A stretch of 12,066 nucleotides of DNA from Candidatus Omnitrophota bacterium (GTDB lineage: Bacteria; Omnitrophota; Koll11; Gygaellales; JAQTUY01): positions 1-12,066 of the forward strand of contig JAQTUY010000040.1 in NCBI GenBank assembly GCA_028707105.1, in the 5' to 3' direction. Numbering within the stretch: position 1 is the stretch's first letter; each line of letters starts with the position of its first letter. The position numbers and the translations under genes are program-made. Under the pieces are notes generated by a model. It saw only the letters and a list, made by a program, of their open reading frames with translations. It ran no database searches and was not told the origin of the DNA. Positions 1 through 6,769 of this stretch are shown here, piece after piece.

Positions 1-481
1 CCACATCCGAGAGGGCGCGGTGCACCTGCTCGGTTTGTATGCCTAATTCCCTGGCCACAAAGCAGAGGGCGTAGCGTTCAAGGTCGGGAAGCAGCCTTCT
101 GGACATCCTCAAGACATCTATTACCGGAGAATCCGGGGGCTTTATATTTATCAACCCCAGTTCGTTATTCAAAAAACCCATATCAAAAGGAGCGTTATAA
201 GACGCCAGCACCGAACCATTGCTGAAGTTCAAAAAATCCGGCAGTACCCGTTCCGATAACGGGGCGTCTTTAAGCATCTCGGGAGTGATACGATTGACCG
301 CAAAGGCCTCGGCCGATACCTCCTTGCCGGATTCAACCAGGCTATGAAAGACACCCAGCCGTTCATCGCCGCGCATCCTTATCCCGGCTATCTCGATGAT
401 ACGGTCGCCTTTTTCCGGCTCAAGCCCGGTCGTTTCCACGTCAAAAATAGTAAACTCTACCTCATCGATGTATTTAGACAT
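1..481 (-). CDS. DnaQ-like 3'-5' exonuclease, N-terminal 160 residues (partial)
   Basis: Proofreading-type exonuclease of the DEDDh family (DNA polymerase III epsilon-like), which would remove nucleotides from DNA 3' ends. The gene runs off the left edge of the window, so its C-terminus is missing. I read it directly on the minus strand from an ATG at 481. Exo I is FDVETTGLE, with D14 and E16 as metal ligands. Exo II is YNAPFD, with D100. Exo III is HRALSD, with H154 and D159, just before the cut. The start overlaps the end of the upstream DUF2156 gene by 8 bases (ATGTCTAA), and AAGAGG lies a few bases before the ATG, which suggests translational coupling. Whether it is a stand-alone exonuclease or the start of a longer protein (for example fused to a helicase or a GIY-YIG domain) cannot be seen here. 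Confidence 0.9.
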   Translation of the reverse strand, partial: MSKYIDEVEFTIFDVETTGLEPEKGDRIIEIAGIRMRGDERLGVFHSLVESGKEVSAEAFAVNRITPEMLKDAPLSERVLPDFLNFSNGSVLASYNAPFDMGFLNNELGLINIKPPDSPVIDVLRMSRRLLPDLERYALCFVARELGIQTEQVHRALSDV

Positions 482-1370
482 CAGGCCTCTTTATAATATA
501 AGAACGCGCTGTCTTAAAAGGATGGTAAGAAAGCTTCACTTTTTTAAGGTTCTCCAGCCCCGAATCATCCATGATATTGATGTATTCATACTCCAGTTCT
601 TCGCAGAATCTGCGGAAAATATACTGAGCCGCTCCTTTCACCGAAAGGTCGGTAGTCTCAAAAAGGACGCAAAAAGTCTCGCGGTTAAGCGGATAGCCGA
701 TGGTGTACGCCGCCATCCTCCTCTCGATCTCGATAACCCGGCCAAGCAGGCCGAGCGCTTTAAAACCATCCATCGCTTCAACCTGGCAAAGCAGGCTATC
801 CTGGATCATGCCCAGGTATATTTTATCGCTGAATTTCCCGGCGCGTTGTTTTGCCCAGCGCCGGTAAAGCCGGATAGCTTCCTTTTTATCTTTAGCCTCA
901 AAAGGACGATACCTAAAATCATAATTCGCAGCGAAAAAGTTACAGGAAGCGCGTTTAGACTTGAACCTGTCGCCTTTGAGCGCCGCTAAAACCTCGCGTT
1001 TACAAATATAATCCCCGGGTTTTTCCTTACTAACATAGCCCAGCTTATGAAAAAAATCCAGGTCTTCTTCTTCCACGTTCTCGATGCGCGATAACGCCCT
1101 ATGGCTGTTAAACCTATCCATTATTTTAAAACATCCTTCTACAGCCGCGGGCCTTAATTTCCCGCCCAAAGGCGCCAAATAGGCAAAACATCCCAGGTTA
1201 TCCTTTAAAAAAACACAACAATTCCCCTCTACCGGCGCGCTGAATAAATTATAAAGCTTTTTCCAGATATAAATGCTGCTGAAGCTATAAGCGGCAAGAG
1301 AATGTTTTCGTAAAGCCAGAGACCTGTCGATCTCATCCTTCCGCGCGAGGGTTATCCGGCTCAGTCTCAT
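474..1370 (-). CDS. DUF2156 / phosphatidylglycerol lysyltransferase C-terminal-like protein
   Basis: A 298-residue protein with the features of the DUF2156 (LPG synthase C-terminal, double GNAT-like fold) family. Seen: an aromatic stretch near 28-41 (SFSSIYIWKK), the family hallmark GDYICKREVLAALKGDRF at about 119-136 followed by KSKR and NFF, and a C-terminal MDDSGLENLKKVKLSYHP at about 267-284, which matches the family's conserved ending. Full MprF proteins have a large membrane domain and use aminoacyl-tRNA to modify phosphatidylglycerol. This protein has no membrane segment, so it is a soluble, DUF2156-only form whose substrate is unknown. It overlaps the upstream YkgJ gene by 4 bases (ATGA) and the downstream exonuclease by 8 bases. 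The family call is firm; an aminoacyl- or acyl-transfer function is inference. Confidence 0.8.
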   Translation of the reverse strand: MRLSRITLARKDEIDRSLALRKHSLAAYSFSSIYIWKKLYNLFSAPVEGNCCVFLKDNLGCFAYLAPLGGKLRPAAVEGCFKIMDRFNSHRALSRIENVEEEDLDFFHKLGYVSKEKPGDYICKREVLAALKGDRFKSKRASCNFFAANYDFRYRPFEAKDKKEAIRLYRRWAKQRAGKFSDKIYLGMIQDSLLCQVEAMDGFKALGLLGRVIEIERRMAAYTIGYPLNRETFCVLFETTDLSVKGAAQYIFRRFCEELEYEYINIMDDSGLENLKKVKLSYHPFKTARSYIIKRPDV

Positions 1371-1834
1371 TGGATCTTCAAATTGACCAGGTTGAATATT
1401 TCCTTCTCCGGATAATACTGAAAAGAATCCAGGTTTGTTTTCAAGACTTCGGCAAACGGGCTTTTTTCAAGTACGGAAATAAGATACGCGCAATATTCCC
1501 TGAACTGCACGCTTTTTAACTGCTCCCGGGCAAACGGACATTTCAGGTCCACCGCCAGGTACAGGCCGCCGTGCGTCCGGTTAAAGAGAAAAGGATAAAG
1601 CTTGCATTCCAGGGGACGGTTGGCGTAGGCTATGCAATGGTTATCCTTGAGGTTTAAAAAAGAACAAAAAAATGTGCCCTCATAGGGGACGAGGTTTATT
1701 TTCTCAATACCCATCGCCTGCTTTTCTTCAGCCAGGAGGACGACCGTCCAATTACTGTCTTCGCTGGCGTAGCGGCAGCAACCCTGGCACTTTAAACATA
1801 CGTCGCTCTTAACGAACTGTTTTAGCTCAAACAT
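1367..1834 (-). CDS. YkgJ-type cysteine cluster protein
   Basis: A 155-residue protein of the YkgJ / UPF0153 family, thought to bind zinc or an iron-sulfur cluster. Seen: an N-terminal CLKCQGCC motif (C13, C16, C19, C20), then C57, C67 and C77 in the context CSFL...HCIAYANRPLECKLYPF, which is the family's second conserved block, and a further C99. No signal peptide or membrane segment is evident. The biochemical role of the family is not established. The start lies 3 bases after the stop of the tRNA-binding gene, and the end overlaps the DUF2156 start by 4 bases, so the three genes are very likely one transcript. The Shine-Dalgarno is weak, so coupling to the preceding gene is plausible. Confidence 0.85.
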   Translation of the reverse strand: MFELKQFVKSDVCLKCQGCCRYASEDSNWTVVLLAEEKQAMGIEKINLVPYEGTFFCSFLNLKDNHCIAYANRPLECKLYPFLFNRTHGGLYLAVDLKCPFAREQLKSVQFREYCAYLISVLEKSPFAEVLKTNLDSFQYYPEKEIFNLVNLKIQ

Positions 1835-1837
1835 ATT

Positions 1838-2158
1838 CTACTTTACTATACTGCCGGGGACGACCTCCCTGTCCGGGCTGATCACGGCTATCCCTTTTTC
1901 ATCGGAAGATGCCAGGAGCATGCCCTGGCTTTCCACTCCCCGCAGCACCGCGGGTTCCAGGTTATCCACCAGCACCACATACTTACCTACCAGGCTTTCT
2001 TTGGCGTAAGAAGCCCTTATGCCGGCCACAACCTGCTTTTCCTTATCCCCCGCGTTGACCTTGATCACATATAACCGGTCAGCGTTAGGATGCTCCTGCA
2101 CGTCAATTATCTTGGCGACTTTTAGTTCTATTTTCCTGAATTCCTCATAGGTAACCAT
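1838..2158 (-). CDS. Stand-alone tRNA-binding domain protein (MetG beta subunit-like)
   Basis: A 106-residue OB-fold tRNA-binding protein resembling the C-terminal or beta subunit of methionyl-tRNA synthetase (Trbp111 type), which binds tRNA non-specifically as a dimer. Seen: FRKIELKVAKI at 7-17, HPNADRLYVIKVNAG at 23-37, QVVAGIR at 42-48, and a C-terminal block LRGVESQGMLLA at 72-83, all conserved in this family. I chose the ATG at 2158 because AGGAAGAGG lies directly upstream (2162-2170). Extending the frame to 2242 would run into tRNA-Pro and gives a meaningless peptide. It follows tRNA-Pro by 38 bases with no terminator, so the tRNA and this gene probably share one primary transcript. It could serve as a separate subunit of a MetG that lacks this domain; MetG itself is not in the window. 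Confidence 0.88.
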   Translation of the reverse strand: MVTYEEFRKIELKVAKIIDVQEHPNADRLYVIKVNAGDKEKQVVAGIRASYAKESLVGKYVVLVDNLEPAVLRGVESQGMLLASSDEKGIAVISPDREVVPGSIVK

Positions 2159-2161
2159 TAT

Positions 2162-2170
2162 CCTCTTCCT
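2162..2170 (-). promoter_or_regulatory. Ribosome binding site of the MetG beta-like gene
   Basis: The minus strand reads AGGAAGAGG, then ATA, then ATG. This purine-rich site fixes the start of the tRNA-binding protein at 2158 rather than at the upstream in-frame ATG inside tRNA-Pro. Confidence 0.7.
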
Positions 2171-2196
2171 TTCTATTGACCATATGCCTATAAAAG

Positions 2197-2272
2197 TCGG
2201 GGAGGTGAGACTTGAACTCACGACCCCTTGGTCCCAAACCAAGTGCTCTAAACCAAACTGAGCTACTCCCCG
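2197..2272 (-). tRNA. tRNA-Pro (anticodon TGG)
   Basis: A complete cloverleaf of 76 bases. The acceptor strand CGGGGAG (2272-2266) pairs with CTCCCCG (2204-2198) and is followed by discriminator A (2197). The D arm is GCTC/GAGC. The anticodon stem CTTGG/CCAAG encloses loop TTTGGGA, giving anticodon TGG. The T arm GTGAG/CTCAC encloses TTCAAGT. The C1-G72 pair is characteristic of bacterial tRNA-Pro. CCA is not encoded, so the 3' end must be added by CCA-adding enzyme. This contrasts with the tmRNA in the same window, where CCA is encoded. It is transcribed from the strong promoter at 2412-2440 through an unusually long leader and reads on into the tRNA-binding protein gene. Confidence 0.97.
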
Positions 2273-2397
2273 CTTTTCATGTGTTAGTAGCGAAACCCTC
2301 GCAGCACTAACCGCTATTAATTAGCTTTTTAGTGCGGAGAGGGTGAGCTACGCCCATTCAACTTATTGTTTCAAAGGGGGTGACCACTCCCCGCTTT
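2265..2397 (-). repeat. 12-bp direct repeat of the tRNA-Pro 5' end flanking a 109-bp insert
   Basis: The 12-mer ACTCCCCGCTTT (plus strand) occurs at 2265-2276, where it spans the 5' end of tRNA-Pro, and again at 2386-2397, exactly 121 bases away and close behind the promoter. The 109 bases between the copies (2277-2385) contain a palindromic element. Without the insert, the tRNA would start about 20 bases after the -10 box, which is the usual spacing for a tRNA gene. The second copy also lies in a small hairpin in which GGGGGTG pairs with CACTCCCC with one bulge. An insertion with target duplication is the simplest reading, but this is inference. Confidence 0.6.
2283..2351 (-). repeat. Palindromic element in the tRNA-Pro leader
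   Basis: Two nested symmetries are visible. First, 2283-2311 is a hairpin with stems GTTAGT/ACTAAC and GCGA/TCGC around a five-base loop. Second, the arm at 2287-2310 is an imperfect inverted copy of 2329-2351 (GTAGC, CCCTC and GCACTAA shared in order), around a centre in which GCTA and TAGC pair. Nothing coding is present. It may be a REP-like or miniature palindromic repeat, or a structured leader. It occupies most of the gene-free stretch 2273-2500; the rest of that stretch holds the promoter and no other signal I can see. Confidence 0.55.
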
Positions 2398-2411
2398 ATA
2401 ATCGAAAAATC

Positions 2412-2440
2412 ATTATAACACGGGCGTAAATCCATTTCAA
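2412..2440 (-). promoter_or_regulatory. Strong sigma-70-type promoter for tRNA-Pro and downstream genes
   Basis: On the minus strand, -35 TTGAAA (2440-2435), a 17-base spacer and -10 TATAAT (2417-2412), with TG one base before the -10 box (extended -10). The -35 box has five of six consensus bases and the -10 box six of six. The predicted start is near 2405, which puts about 130 bases of leader before the tRNA 5' end. Confidence 0.8.
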
Positions 2441-2500
2441 TTCATATATCTCTCGGAACGATATAAAGTTAAGGAATGGATTATTAAGATGCGGACCTGC

Positions 2501-3571
2501 TTAACGGTAGAAAGAAACGCGGTTTTTGCCTTTTTGCTTGGCTTCCAGCAAGGCGTTCTCCATCCGGTGGACCAATTCTTCCTTGGTCAATCCTGTCCGG
2601 TGCTCGACAACCCCGATACTTACGGTCAACTTGGCCATATCCAGGGCGGAATCCCTGCGCTTTACGAACACCGACGATGCTATTTTTTCCCTTAATTTAT
2701 CTCCCACCAGGATAGCATGCTTTAAATTAGTGTCGGGCAATATAACGGCAAACTCCTCAGGCCCGAAACGGCTGCAAATATCAACCTGCCTGGTATTATC
2801 CCTGATTATGGTGCTGACCTGCTTCAATACGCCGTCACCGGCGTTATAGCCGTTTATCTCGTTATAACGGCGGAAATTATCGATATCCAGCAACAACACG
2901 CATAAAGGATGCCGGTAGCGCTCGGCGCGGTATATCTCCTCGCCAATCCTTTCCTGAAAATGCCTGTGGTTGAATAACTCGGTCAAGGCATCCAGCGCCG
3001 ACATGGTCTTTACCTTTTCATACAGCTTGATACTTTCCATATGCACGCTGATAAGATAAATAAACAATCCTAAGACCTGCAGATCATCCTCATTAAAGAT
3101 CTCCCGCTCCGGCTTATCGGTCATATTCAGGATGCCAACGGTGCGGTCCTTTATCTTAATGGGGAGTATGACAAAGGATTTACTGTTATAGCGACCAAGC
3201 CTTTCTTTAGCCAGGTCGGGGAATTCATTGTCGATATCTTTTACCAATAGCGGGTTGCCCTCTTTTACTACCCAGCCGCTAAAAGGGTCTCCGGCCTTTA
3301 TGGTAGTCTCCTTGACTATCGGGTCTAAACCCGTGGCCGCCTTTATGGCCAGCTGTCCGGTTTCCTCATCGACAAGCATAAAAGACGCTCTTTTAACCTT
3401 GAATATCTGGATGATCTTGTCAATAATAAAAGAAGCCAATTCCTCCACGTCGGTCGCGGAGCTCATGGCGATATTGAGTTCAGACAACAGGTTGAGTATC
3501 AGCTTGTGTTTTTTCAGGCTGTCTTTTAGCTGCTCGTTCTCCAGGAGCAGTTTGCTTATGTTCTGTTCCAT
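2501..3571 (-). CDS. GAF-GGDEF protein with GPEEF signature
   Basis: A 356-residue cytoplasmic signalling protein of diguanylate cyclase architecture. A short N-terminal helix rich in L, K and E (about 3-38, likely coiled coil) is followed by a GAF sensor domain (about 40-180) and a GGDEF domain (about 192-356). Metal-site residues are visible in LLLDIDNF (227-233), and the domain's NxxxGxxxGD region is NEINGYNAGD (237-246), with the usual His replaced by Tyr. The inhibitory I-site RxxD is intact as RQVD (261-264). The signature itself is GPEEF (270-274): a Pro replaces the second Gly of GG(D/E)EF, so catalytic competence is uncertain; it might be active, or it might act as a c-di-GMP or GTP receptor. 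It has its own promoter and AAGGA (3577-3581) before the ATG, so it is a separate or additional transcription unit. Confidence 0.9.
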   Translation of the reverse strand: MEQNISKLLLENEQLKDSLKKHKLILNLLSELNIAMSSATDVEELASFIIDKIIQIFKVKRASFMLVDEETGQLAIKAATGLDPIVKETTIKAGDPFSGWVVKEGNPLLVKDIDNEFPDLAKERLGRYNSKSFVILPIKIKDRTVGILNMTDKPEREIFNEDDLQVLGLFIYLISVHMESIKLYEKVKTMSALDALTELFNHRHFQERIGEEIYRAERYRHPLCVLLLDIDNFRRYNEINGYNAGDGVLKQVSTIIRDNTRQVDICSRFGPEEFAVILPDTNLKHAILVGDKLREKIASSVFVKRRDSALDMAKLTVSIGVVEHRTGLTKEELVHRMENALLEAKQKGKNRVSFYR

Positions 3572-3576
3572 AATAT

Positions 3577-3581
3577 TCCTT
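3577..3581 (-). promoter_or_regulatory. Ribosome binding site of the GAF-GGDEF gene
   Basis: AAGGA on the minus strand, five bases before the ATG at 3571. It supports this start, which also lies at the beginning of the predicted coiled coil. Confidence 0.65.
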
Positions 3582-3612
3582 AATAATACACACTATTATT
3601 ACATATGGTTAG

Positions 3613-3641
3613 AGTATATAACATTATCGTTGAAAAATCAA
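3613..3641 (-). promoter_or_regulatory. Promoter of the GAF-GGDEF gene
   Basis: On the minus strand, -35 TTGATT (3641-3636), a 17-base spacer and -10 TATACT (3618-3613). These match the sigma-70 consensus at four and five of six positions. The predicted start is near 3606, giving a leader of about 35 bases. The -35 box sits inside a small A/T-rich hairpin (GTTGA/TCAAC) just beyond the rdgB stop codon. Confidence 0.7.
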
Positions 3642-3658
3642 CAAAAAAAACGATTTTT

Positions 3659-4279
3659 TTAACGGGCGGGCTTTAAATATTTAGCTATGATCTTCCTGGC
3701 TTTTTGCAGCGCGCGGAAGCGATGGCTCATCTTATGTTTGATCCCGGGCCCAAGTTGAGCGAATGTCTTTTTATATTCAGGTATGATGAACAGCGGGTCA
3801 TAACCAAAGCCGGACCTGCCCTTGGGGACAAAACCGATCCTCCCCCTGCACTCTCCCTCGACTACGCCGACAAGCCCTTTTTCATCAGCCAGCGCGGCGG
3901 CGCAGAAATAACTCGCCTTTCTCTTGCCGATAGGCAGATCCCCAAGCAAGCGAAGCAATTTACGGTTATTACTCCGGTCATCTTTACTGCCGCCGGAGAA
4001 CCTGGCCGAATATATCCCGGGAAGGCCGCCTAACGCCTCAACACACAAGCCGGAATCCTCTCCCAGGGTCAGTTTCCCGGTATAGACGGCGATCTTGGCC
4101 GCTTTTTTTACGGCGTTCTCTTTGAAGGTCTTTCCGTTCTCAACGATACGCGGATGAACGGGGTAATCGGCAAGTGAGGTTATTTTCAAGCCCAGGCCCT
4201 TTAATATACGCCGGATCTCTTGCAGCTTTTTCCTGTTTTTGGTCGCGACCACTAATTCAAGCGGAATAGGCCTTTTCAT
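3659..4279 (-). CDS. rdgB: XTP/dITP pyrophosphatase (non-canonical purine NTP phosphatase)
   Basis: A 206-residue RdgB/HAM1 family enzyme that hydrolyses dITP, dXTP, ITP and XTP to the monophosphate and pyrophosphate, keeping deaminated purines out of DNA and RNA. Seen: the N-terminal [11 protein letters not shown] (12-22), [10 protein letters not shown] (47-56), [20 protein letters not shown] (73-92) with catalytic D75, GFGYDPLF (157-164) and the purine-contacting SHR (185-187). The length is typical. The start overlaps the rph stop by 4 bases (ATGA). rph next to rdgB is a common bacterial arrangement, which supports both calls. The stop is followed by an A/T-rich, weakly structured stretch and then the promoter of the next gene; I do not see a convincing terminator. 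Confidence 0.96.
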   Translation of the reverse strand: MKRPIPLELVVATKNRKKLQEIRRILKGLGLKITSLADYPVHPRIVENGKTFKENAVKKAAKIAVYTGKLTLGEDSGLCVEALGGLPGIYSARFSGGSKDDRSNNRKLLRLLGDLPIGKRKASYFCAAALADEKGLVGVVEGECRGRIGFVPKGRSGFGYDPLFIIPEYKKTFAQLGPGIKHKMSHRFRALQKARKIIAKYLKPAR

Positions 4280-4998
4280 CGCCAGATCAAAGCATCCTGA
4301 TAAAAGTTCTTCTGGATATCAATAAGCTCGGTTATGCCTTTCTTTGCCAGCTCAAGCAAACCGTCCATCTGGGCTTTATCGAACGGGGCTCTTTCGGCTG
4401 TTCCCTGCACTTCAATGAATTTCCCCTGCCCGGTCATTATTATGTTCATATCCACGTCGGCCCGGGAATCCTCATCGTAAGCCAGGTCCAGGAGCAGATC
4501 CTTGCCCATTATCCCCACGCTTACAGCCGCGACATAATCCGTAAGCGGCAGCCTCTCGATCATCTTTTTTTTCTTTAATCCCAGCAAGGCGTCTGCCAGA
4601 GCGATAAAACCTCCGGTGATCGAAGCGCTGCGCGTGCCGCCGTCGCCCTGGATAACGTCGCAATCGATCCATACCGTGCGCTCGCCGATGATCCTCATGT
4701 CGGTCACCGCTCTTAAAGAACGGCCTACCAGCCTTTGTATCTCATGGGTGCGGCCTGAATTCTTATCCCTCTGGATCCTCTGCTGGCAGGAACGCGGAAG
4801 CATCCCGTATTCCGCCGTGACCCAGCCTGTTCCGCTGCCGCGTAAAAAGGGAGGGACTGATTCCTCCACGGTTGCCGTGCAGATAACGCGGGTATTGCCG
4901 AATTCAATAAGGCATGAACCCTCGGCGTACTTTATAAAATTGCGGCTGACCTGCACTTTTCTTAATTTATCCAACCCCCTGCCGTCCGTTCTATTCAT
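4276..4998 (-). CDS. rph: Ribonuclease PH
   Basis: A 240-residue phosphate-dependent 3'-5' exoribonuclease that trims tRNA 3' ends, releasing nucleoside diphosphates, and forms hexamers. Seen: MNRTDGR start, KVQVSRNF (14-21), [13 protein letters not shown] (58-70), RSLRAV (93-98) and the phosphate-binding [11 protein letters not shown] (120-130). I start the gene at 4998 rather than at the in-frame ATG at 5016, because GGAGAG (5010-5005) lies six bases before 4998 and the protein then begins like other RNase PH proteins. This start overlaps the upstream glycoside hydrolase stop by 8 bases (ATGAATAG). The 3' end overlaps rdgB by 4 bases. Confidence 0.96.
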   Translation of the reverse strand: MNRTDGRGLDKLRKVQVSRNFIKYAEGSCLIEFGNTRVICTATVEESVPPFLRGSGTGWVTAEYGMLPRSCQQRIQRDKNSGRTHEIQRLVGRSLRAVTDMRIIGERTVWIDCDVIQGDGGTRSASITGGFIALADALLGLKKKKMIERLPLTDYVAAVSVGIMGKDLLLDLAYDEDSRADVDMNIIMTGQGKFIEVQGTAERAPFDKAQMDGLLELAKKGITELIDIQKNFYQDALIWR

Positions 4999-6253
4999 TT
5001 TGGTCTCTCCATTCATTCTGGAACATATAATATACCTTACGCAGCTGCCGGATAAAGGGCGAATTTACGCCGTCCCCCTGGCCGCATATCGCCATCCATT
5101 CATCGTTCATCCAGGAATCTTTGCTTGGCCCATGCCAGGCGCCTGTTTCACCATCATGCTCGCTGGTCGAACCGCACAACCACCACGAATCCAGCCAGAT
5201 ATAAGCGAATCCTCCGATAGAGTTACCCGCCCCATCGCGGCCGTAACCGTTATTTACCATATCGCGCCAGGAGCCTTTATAGTATTTAGCCTGAAAATCC
5301 TCATCTGTTTCCTTTTTGTTCTGGTCATAACAATCCACCCCGTATTCGGTGATCACTACCGGACGGTCAAAGTCCATTTTGACCGCTTTCCACAGCGTGC
5401 CGAATCCGTAAGGGCCCTTATACGCGTTAAAACCAAGGATGTCGACCTGAGCAGTATATTTGGCGTAATCTTTCATCAGGAGCATACTGGCGTTAGAAAT
5501 GCCCACCGGATGATCGGGATCTAATTTATGGATGAATGCCGCCGCGTCATTTACGAACCGGGCGTAAACTTCGGGATTTGACCTGGCGTTGGTATTATTC
5601 AATGTGGAATTCTCGATTGATCCTGCCATCTCGTTTTCATTACCCAGCATCCAGAAAAGAAGCCAGGGCTCATCCTTATACTCCAGGACCATCTTCCTGA
5701 TATCTTCAAGCATGTTATTACGCTGATCGGGATCCGTGTAATCCGTACCCTTATCCCAGGACGCGCCGGAACCCCAGGTATACGCCCCGAGAAAATTTCC
5801 CATCATCACGCGTATCCCGTAATTCTTAAACAGGTCCCGGAGGACTTCCTTGTTTATATTCGTGGGGTGGTAGATACGGATGGTATTGCAGCCCATTTCC
5901 TTGAGAAGCTGAAAATCTCCGACGGCCATCTCACCGGCATCCTGGATATTATTGGCGTTGGCGTCCACCCAGGAATCATAAGCCGTGTCCGGCCTGCCGT
6001 TGGCGTTAAAATCATACTTCATCCACATGTTCGCCGCGGTCAGCCTCTCTCCCACTTTTACCGGCTCATAAACCACGCCCTTGATGAAATATGGCCGGCT
6101 GTCAAGCAGCATCTGCCATTGGCCATTCCCGTATTGGACAAGCTGAACATGCCCATTCCCTCTTTGTTGTATGATTTCATCGTGACCCGAGGCAAAAACG
6201 GATGATGCGCTGATGCAGAAAAGAAAGGATATGAAGACCAGCTTCTTAATCAT
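4991..6253 (-). CDS. Secreted TIM-barrel glycoside hydrolase with EF-hand-like loops
   Basis: A 420-residue exported protein. Residues 1-22 form a signal peptide (MIKK, a hydrophobic core, then VFASG), so it acts outside the cytoplasm. The catalytic part resembles the GH2/GH5 clan A barrel: FIKGVVYEP (57-65), [10 protein letters not shown] (121-130), LGNENE (203-208) with E206 as likely acid/base, [10 protein letters not shown] (271-280), and VITEYGVD (300-307) with E303 as likely nucleophile. Between the first strand and the rest of the barrel lie two acidic loops: DFNANGRPD (81-89), and at 97-108 a nearly perfect 12-residue EF-hand loop ([12 protein letters not shown]), suggesting calcium binding. 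The substrate is unknown; beta-glucan, mannan or a self-polymer are possible. It overlaps fumarase beta by 8 bases (ATGATTAA), and AGGA precedes the ATG. A degradative enzyme within housekeeping genes is odd. Confidence 0.82.
   Translation of the reverse strand: MIKKLVFISFLFCISASSVFASGHDEIIQQRGNGHVQLVQYGNGQWQMLLDSRPYFIKGVVYEPVKVGERLTAANMWMKYDFNANGRPDTAYDSWVDANANNIQDAGEMAVGDFQLLKEMGCNTIRIYHPTNINKEVLRDLFKNYGIRVMMGNFLGAYTWGSGASWDKGTDYTDPDQRNNMLEDIRKMVLEYKDEPWLLFWMLGNENEMAGSIENSTLNNTNARSNPEVYARFVNDAAAFIHKLDPDHPVGISNASMLLMKDYAKYTAQVDILGFNAYKGPYGFGTLWKAVKMDFDRPVVITEYGVDCYDQNKKETDEDFQAKYYKGSWRDMVNNGYGRDGAGNSIGGFAYIWLDSWWLCGSTSEHDGETGAWHGPSKDSWMNDEWMAICGQGDGVNSPFIRQLRKVYYMFQNEWRDQNE
5005..5010 (-). 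promoter_or_regulatory. rph: Ribosome binding site that sets the rph start
   Basis: GGAGAG on the minus strand, followed by six bases (ACCAAA) and the ATG at 4998. The alternative ATG at 5016 has no comparable site. Confidence 0.7.
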
Positions 6254-6767
6254 AGATGTTCCTGCCCTTGGTGTCTATAGCCACGATCAATGGCAAGTCT
6301 TTTACCGTTAATTCATAGACCGCTTCCGGGCCCAGGTCTTTATATCCGACAGATCTGGCTTTTCTAACCAAACCGGCGATCAGGGCTCCGCAGCCCGCGT
6401 AGGCCGCGAAATATATCCCTCTGTATTTCTTGATCGCCAAGATCACCTGAGGCGAACGGTCCCCCTTACCGATCATCCCTGCCATGCCCTTTTTTAATAA
6501 TAACGGGGTGAACTCATCCATCCGCCTGCTGGTGGTCGGGCCGCAGGCGCCTATAACCTTCCCCCTGGGAGCGGGATTCGGCCCGCAGTAATAGATGACC
6601 GCGCCCTTAAGCTCCAGGGGTAATCGCTTACCCCGGCCAATAGCGGCAGCCATCCTCAAATGCGCCTGGTCCCTGGCGGTATAAATTATTCCGCTGAGCA
6701 AAACCTCATCGCCCGCCTTTAAGCTTGCGATCTGTTCCATATTTAAAGGAGTATTTATCTTCTTCAT
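6246..6767 (-). CDS. Class I fumarate hydratase-type beta (C-terminal) subunit
   Basis: A 173-residue small subunit of a two-subunit class I (iron-sulfur) hydro-lyase; with the alpha subunit it would interconvert fumarate and malate. Seen: LLSGIIYTARDQAH (23-36), AVIYYCGP (56-63) and the substrate-binding GPTTSRRMD (77-85), then MIGKGD (98-103), all typical of fumarase and tartrate dehydratase beta subunits. I chose the ATG at 6767 because the alpha subunit stops at 6770-6772, and the peptide encoded further upstream is only a shadow of alpha. The Shine-Dalgarno is weak, so it is probably coupled to alpha translation. The downstream overlap with the glycoside hydrolase is 8 bases. L(+)-tartrate dehydratase has the same architecture and cannot be excluded by eye; fumarase is more likely in a genome without tartrate genes nearby. 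Confidence 0.9.
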   Translation of the reverse strand: MKKINTPLNMEQIASLKAGDEVLLSGIIYTARDQAHLRMAAAIGRGKRLPLELKGAVIYYCGPNPAPRGKVIGACGPTTSRRMDEFTPLLLKKGMAGMIGKGDRSPQVILAIKKYRGIYFAAYAGCGALIAGLVRKARSVGYKDLGPEAVYELTVKDLPLIVAIDTKGRNIYD

Positions 6768-6769
6768 TT

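Noticed and set aside
396..989. Plus-strand reading frames across the window, the longest of 302 codons at 4616-5524
   Set aside because: All lie opposite recognisable minus-strand genes, with no conserved motifs of their own.
2159..2242. N-terminal extension of the MetG beta-like protein starting at 2242
   Set aside because: The extra 28 codons run through tRNA-Pro, and the real start at 2158 has its own Shine-Dalgarno and the conserved family start.
2287..2360. A second, degenerate tRNA in the leader (GGGCGTAGCTCA resembles a tRNA 5' end)
   Set aside because: No anticodon arm, T arm or acceptor pairing can be built; the sequence is explained by the palindromic symmetry.
3620..3665. Rho-independent terminator after rdgB
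   Set aside because: There are A and T runs and a short GTTGA/TCAAC hairpin, but no G+C-rich stem followed by a T tract on the minus strand; the region is better explained as a promoter.
4999..5016. Longer RNase PH start at 5016
   Set aside because: No Shine-Dalgarno upstream; 4998 has GGAGAG at the right distance and matches the family start.
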